Below, in pieces: positions 13,156 through 16,275 of a stretch of 16,275 nucleotides of DNA. The DNA lies in the NCBI GenBank assembly GCA_022599995.1, contig JAHZLG010000247.1, positions 1 through 16,275 on the forward strand. The letters run 5' to 3'. Both the position numbers and the translations under genes were made by a program. The notes under the pieces were generated by a model. The model was not told the DNA's origin, made no database searches, and was given only the letters and a program-made list of their open reading frames with translations. The DNA comes from Alphaproteobacteria bacterium (GTDB lineage Bacteria; Pseudomonadota; Alphaproteobacteria; CBDBCS01; JAHZLG01). Each line of letters starts with the position of its first letter. The stretch's first letter is position 1.

Positions 13156-14319
13156 AATGAAAATGACCCCCTGATTGATCCGTTCGGACGGGCAATTACT
13201 TATCTCCGCGTCTCGGTGACCGATCGGTGTGACATGCGTTGCGTCTACTGCATGGCCGAGCACATGACATTCCTGCCCCGCCAAGAACTGCTGACCATCG
13301 AGGAGCTCGATGAATTATGCCAGCACTTTGTCGCGCTCGGCGTGCGGAAGATACGTCTTACTGGGGGAGAGCCGTTGGTGCGGCGCGGTATTTTCGACCT
13401 CATCGAAAGGCTGGGAAAAACCATCGGGTCGGGACTCGATGAATTGACGCTGACAACCAACGGCAATGCCCTTGTCCGAGACGCCGCGCGGCTGGCAAGC
13501 CATGGGATTAAGCGTGTGAATGTTTCCATGGACACGATCGATGATGCTCGATTCGCAAGCATCACGCGGTGGGGCAAGTTGCCGCGCGTGATGGAGGGTA
13601 TCGAAGCTGCCCAAAAAGCCGGATTGCGGGTGAAAGTCAACGCCGTGTTGCTTAAGGGGCTATCCGAGCCCCAAGCCATGATTGACTGGTGCTACGCCCA
13701 CGGCACTGATCTTGTGTTCATCGAGGCCATGCCGATGGGGGAGATTGAATCGGGGCAACGCGAAGCCCAGCACTGGTCGGTCTCTGATTTGGCGACCTCG
13801 CTCGAGGCCGAGGGCTATGATTTGCGCCCACTCGCTGTGACAACGGGCGGGCCAGCTCGCTACTTTCAGTGCACTGCGCCGCACTGGCAGGTGCCATCTG
13901 GACAGGACGAGGCAACCCCTGTGTGGTCGATGTCTGGGGCGCATCGCCGCACAAGCCACGCAGACGATGCTGGGTTGCGACTGGGCTTTATTACCCCCCT
14001 ATCCCACAATTTTTGCGCGGGGTGCAACCGTGTCCGTCTTACCTGCACGGGAAAGCTATTCCTGTGCTTGGGACAAGACGACAACGCCGATCTCTGCCGT
14101 TTGATCCGCGCAGCCCCCGATGTCGGTCCGGCAGATGCGACCGGTGCGACCGGTGCGACCGGTGCGAACGGCTCAGCCGTTGTGGATGCCCGTGCGACGT
14201 GGATTCGCCAGGGGTTGCATCGTGCGGTGGCAAAGAAGCCATGGGGGCACGAATTCGCCATTACCCCCCAAGGACGCAATGTTTCCGTCGAACGACACAT
14301 GAGCCTAACAGGCGGATAA
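13153..14319 (+). CDS. moaA: GTP 3',8-cyclase MoaA (molybdenum cofactor biosynthesis)
   Basis: A 388-residue radical SAM enzyme that, with MoaC, converts GTP to cyclic pyranopterin monophosphate. The radical SAM cluster motif is CDMRCVYC, preceded by PFGRAITYLRVSVTD. LTGGEPLVRR is the SAM-binding glycine motif. The second cluster motif CAGC with a cysteine 13 residues later (14014-14067) and the C-terminal Gly-Gly are all present. I chose ATG 13153 (MNENDPLIDPFGR) because MoaA usually starts just before the LIDPFGR segment; ATG 13132 adds 7 residues. Both lie in a 29-bp repeat without a Shine-Dalgarno site. The protein is some 50 residues longer than usual, through an insertion around 13870-13970 and a Gly-Ala-Thr repeat at 14137-14172. 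Other moa genes are not in the window. Confidence 0.95.
   Translation: MNENDPLIDPFGRAITYLRVSVTDRCDMRCVYCMAEHMTFLPRQELLTIEELDELCQHFVALGVRKIRLTGGEPLVRRGIFDLIERLGKTIGSGLDELTLTTNGNALVRDAARLASHGIKRVNVSMDTIDDARFASITRWGKLPRVMEGIEAAQKAGLRVKVNAVLLKGLSEPQAMIDWCYAHGTDLVFIEAMPMGEIESGQREAQHWSVSDLATSLEAEGYDLRPLAVTTGGPARYFQCTAPHWQVPSGQDEATPVWSMSGAHRRTSHADDAGLRLGFITPLSHNFCAGCNRVRLTCTGKLFLCLGQDDNADLCRLIRAAPDVGPADATGATGATGANGSAVVDARATWIRQGLHRAVAKKPWGHEFAITPQGRNVSVERHMSLTGG
14137..14172 (+). repeat. 9-bp in-frame repeat inside moaA
   Basis: GCGACCGGT occurs three times in tandem (14137, 14146, 14155), followed by the variant GCGAACGGC (14164). It encodes Ala-Thr-Gly three times, then Ala-Asn-Gly, in a loop after the second iron-sulfur motif, where E. 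coli MoaA has no such repeat. Confidence 0.9.
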
Positions 14320-14433
14320 GACGATAATACGCACGCGACAGCCCTTCCTTGGCCGCGATCGCACCGGCAGGAGTGCCTCCTTATTTCTTCTTGATCTTTT
14401 TGCTCTTCTTCTCTGGAACCCCGAAAAATAGCT

Positions 14434-15219
14434 ATGTCCCTGTCCCAATTGATTGATCGCCCCGAAGGGATCGAGATCCACCTCGACCGTCCAAAGGCAT
14501 ACAACGCCCTGTCGCTCGACCTGATGGAAGAGATTATCGCACACCAAGCCACTATCGCCGCGCAAGCACAGGCGGGGAAGATTCAGTACGTCATTGTCTC
14601 GGGTTCCGGCAAGGGATTCTGTGCCGGGCACGACCTGCGCGAGATACAAGCGAACAAGTCCCAAGCCTTCTACGAGAAAACATTCGCGGCTTGTACCAAC
14701 GTGATGCTGGGATTCCAACGGTTGCCGGTGCCGGTGATCGCAAAGGTTCACGGAATTGCGACTGCGGCAGGGTGCCAAATGGTGGCATCGGTTGATCTTG
14801 CGGTTGCCACCCCCGATGCGCGCTTTGCCACTCCAGGTGTTCACATTGGATTGTTTTGCTCGACCCCAATGGTGGCACTCACCCGTGCAGTGTCGCGCAA
14901 GCGGGCGATGGAGATGTTGGTGCTTGGAGACACCATCGATGCACATACCGCGAAGGAATACGGACTGATTAATGCCGTAGACGCCGACCCCGAGACCGTC
15001 ATTGCCGAATGGACGACCAAGATATTGGCGAAATCACGGCGCGTGCTCTCGATCGGCAAGCAAGCCTTTTACCAGCAGATCGAACAGGACGTGGAATCGG
15101 CGTATCAGCACACCGCGGCCGTGATGACGCAAAACCTCCTCCACGCAGAGGAAGGGCAGGATGCCCAAGAGGGCATTCAGGCATTCTTACAAAAGAGACA
15201 GCCCATCTGGACACAATAG
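14434..15219 (+). CDS. Crotonase-fold (enoyl-CoA hydratase/isomerase family) protein, ECHDC3-like
   Basis: A 261-residue crotonase-fold protein. The first oxyanion-hole motif, FCAGHDLRE (residues 62-70), and the second, HGIATAAGC (106-114), are present, so CoA-thioester binding is likely. Both hydratase glutamates are missing: the position of rat Glu144 is Gln115 (GCQMV) and that of Glu164 is Gly135 (TPGVHIG). The segments FATPGVHIGLFCSTP and the end EGIQAFLQKRQPIW closely match the ECHDC3 subfamily, which has the same changes and no well-defined reaction. It should not be annotated as a plain enoyl-CoA hydratase. It is separated from moaA by 114 nt of pyrimidine-rich DNA; no strong ribosome-binding site is visible. 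It is convergent with trkA. Confidence 0.92.
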   Translation: MSLSQLIDRPEGIEIHLDRPKAYNALSLDLMEEIIAHQATIAAQAQAGKIQYVIVSGSGKGFCAGHDLREIQANKSQAFYEKTFAACTNVMLGFQRLPVPVIAKVHGIATAAGCQMVASVDLAVATPDARFATPGVHIGLFCSTPMVALTRAVSRKRAMEMLVLGDTIDAHTAKEYGLINAVDADPETVIAEWTTKILAKSRRVLSIGKQAFYQQIEQDVESAYQHTAAVMTQNLLHAEEGQDAQEGIQAFLQKRQPIWTQ

Positions 15220-15289
15220 GATTCGTGCCCTACTTTGCGCGCGCTATGGGCTAAGCAGGTCCTCCGCAGATCGAAAGCGCATCATTGGA

Positions 15290-16275
15290 TTAAAGAAATG
15301 ATCCTGTCCGCGGGGCAAAGTAATGATGCAATTTGGCAAACCCGTGACGCTCAACAACAATGACAATGGTCATGCCCGCTTCGAGCAGGGTCGAGCTAAA
15401 CGGAAAATGCAGCCCCCCCTTCGGCGACAGCGTCGCCACGATTATTGCCCGCCCAAGGTTTAATTTGCCAATCGGATAGCCGATCGCCCCGCATCCCGGC
15501 GTCAACACGATTTCGATCACCTCGGCAAAGTGATCGTGCAGGACAGTGAGATCACGAGTGTTCACACTGCGCGTCAGGCTGAGAATCTCGGCCATGGTCT
15601 GATACTGCGGCACCATCACCCCGTCGATTTCAAGCTGATCAATCAGGGTCGAGTAGGCCTGGTTGCGTACCAACGCATAGCCAAACCGACAGCCTAGCTT
15701 TTGCAACATCATCGTCGCCAGAATGTTCTTCTCGTCATTGCCCGTTAGGGTGACCGTGACGTCCACATGGCGAAAATCAATGTTTGCTTGGGCAGGCGTC
15801 GACGCCTGCAACACATCGCCCTGCAGGACTTGTATGGTCGGGAAACGCTCGGCAAGGGTGCGGGCGCGGTCTTTGCGCAGCTCGAACAACGTGATCCGGT
15901 AATTCGCTTCCTTCATCGCAAGCAGGTCGTGCACCACCGACGAGCTCACCTTCCCGCCGCCAATTATCACAATCCGTTTGTTGTTCTCGATGGTCTTGCC
16001 AAAAGCCGAGTAGGCCCGATCAAGGTGCTCGGCACGGACAACGAAATACACCAAGTCGCCTTCCAGCACCGTGTCTTCATCGGTGGGAATGATCCCAGCA
16101 CCATCACGCCAAATCGCAACGATCCGCATGTCGAGATCAGGAAAGATCAAGGTAAGGTGCTTCAAGAAGCTGTTCAGTATCGGGCAGAATTCATCGGCAC
16201 GAAGGGCGATCAAGCACACCTCCTTGTCAAGGAGGTTTTTGGCAAAATAAGCCCCCGGCATGCCCAAGGTGCTCG
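15290..16275 (-). CDS. trkA: Trk potassium uptake system regulatory protein TrkA (5' end outside window)
   Basis: The C-terminal 328 residues or so of TrkA, the cytosolic NAD(H)-binding regulator of the TrkH/TrkG potassium channel. The frame is open to the window edge, so the gene starts beyond it; family length is about 455 residues. What is present, in order, is the first RCK_C domain (from PGAYFAKNLL), the second RCK_N Rossmann domain (IVIIGGGKVSS, with the third glycine of GxGxxG replaced by Ser), and the second RCK_C domain ending LHHYFAPRTGSFL, which parallels E. coli TrkA ending in PSPFFL. An apparent TTG or ATG start near the edge is internal to the protein. It converges on the crotonase gene with a 70-nt gap; no clear terminator is seen. 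Confidence 0.95.
   Translation of the reverse strand, partial: STLGMPGAYFAKNLLDKEVCLIALRADEFCPILNSFLKHLTLIFPDLDMRIVAIWRDGAGIIPTDEDTVLEGDLVYFVVRAEHLDRAYSAFGKTIENNKRIVIIGGGKVSSSVVHDLLAMKEANYRITLFELRKDRARTLAERFPTIQVLQGDVLQASTPAQANIDFRHVDVTVTLTGNDEKNILATMMLQKLGCRFGYALVRNQAYSTLIDQLEIDGVMVPQYQTMAEILSLTRSVNTRDLTVLHDHFAEVIEIVLTPGCGAIGYPIGKLNLGRAIIVATLSPKGGLHFPFSSTLLEAGMTIVIVVERHGFAKLHHYFAPRTGSFL

Noticed and set aside
14352..14405. Terminator after moaA (AGGAG TGC CTCCT then pyrimidines)
   Set aside because: The stem is only 5 bp with a 3-nt loop, and the T-run is broken by C and A.

Overview
This window looks like chromosomal DNA from an alphaproteobacterium, probably free-living or Rhodospirillales-like; the order cannot be fixed from the sequence alone. 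The evidence is an overlapping M23 peptidase–bactofilin pair, a seven-iron FdxA ferredoxin, a leuD–leuB pair with alphaproteobacterial-style N-termini, and a MoaA and TrkA of the usual proteobacterial type. No tRNA, rRNA, transposase, phage gene or CRISPR array was seen. The coding genes are ordinary housekeeping and metabolic genes. The unusual part is the DNA between them.

Layout. Positions 1-153 are leader DNA. Positions 154-2239 (+) hold a membrane-anchored M23 endopeptidase and a bactofilin that overlap by 11 nt, followed by a likely intrinsic terminator at 2385-2422. Positions 2240-2384 and 2423-2583 hold no gene I can support. Positions 2584-3330 are a repeat tract almost free of A on the + strand, ending in a C-rich (minus-strand G-quadruplex) block next to the start of malate synthase A (3386-5017, +). 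Next come three minus-strand genes: pyrF (5118-5900), leuB (6084-7172) and leuD (7208-7828). Upstream of leuD lie a 14-bp and a 20-copy 15-bp tandem array, the second abutting the stop codon of fdxA (8290-8625, -). A 668-bp divergent intergenic region separates fdxA from a plus-strand run: STAS protein (9294), alpha/beta hydrolase (9661), degenerate histidine phosphatase (10934), 3-hydroxybutyryl-CoA dehydrogenase (12107), moaA (13153) and an ECHDC3-like crotonase (14434-15219). The window ends in trkA on the minus strand (15290-16275), which is cut by the window edge.

How the genes relate. The peptidase and bactofilin form a cell-shape module: a cytoskeletal polymer that would position a cell-wall hydrolase. 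LeuD and LeuB are steps 2 and 3 of leucine synthesis, with leuC absent here. Malate synthase is a glyoxylate-shunt enzyme, and the 3-hydroxyacyl-CoA dehydrogenase and crotonase-fold protein are acyl-CoA related, which is consistent with growth on acetate, fatty acids or storage polymer. No joint operon is demonstrated.

The main unusual signal is that most intergenic gaps carry their own tandem repeat, with unit lengths of 10, 13, 14, 15, 18, 22, 29 and 30 bp and unrelated sequences. Several repeats reach into genes: the fdxA stop codon, the moaA start region, and in-frame expansions inside malate synthase and MoaA. A 14-bp word, CCGGGGGCGGYGTC, recurs four times at or in these repeat blocks. 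I do not see a defence, secretion or biosynthetic system.
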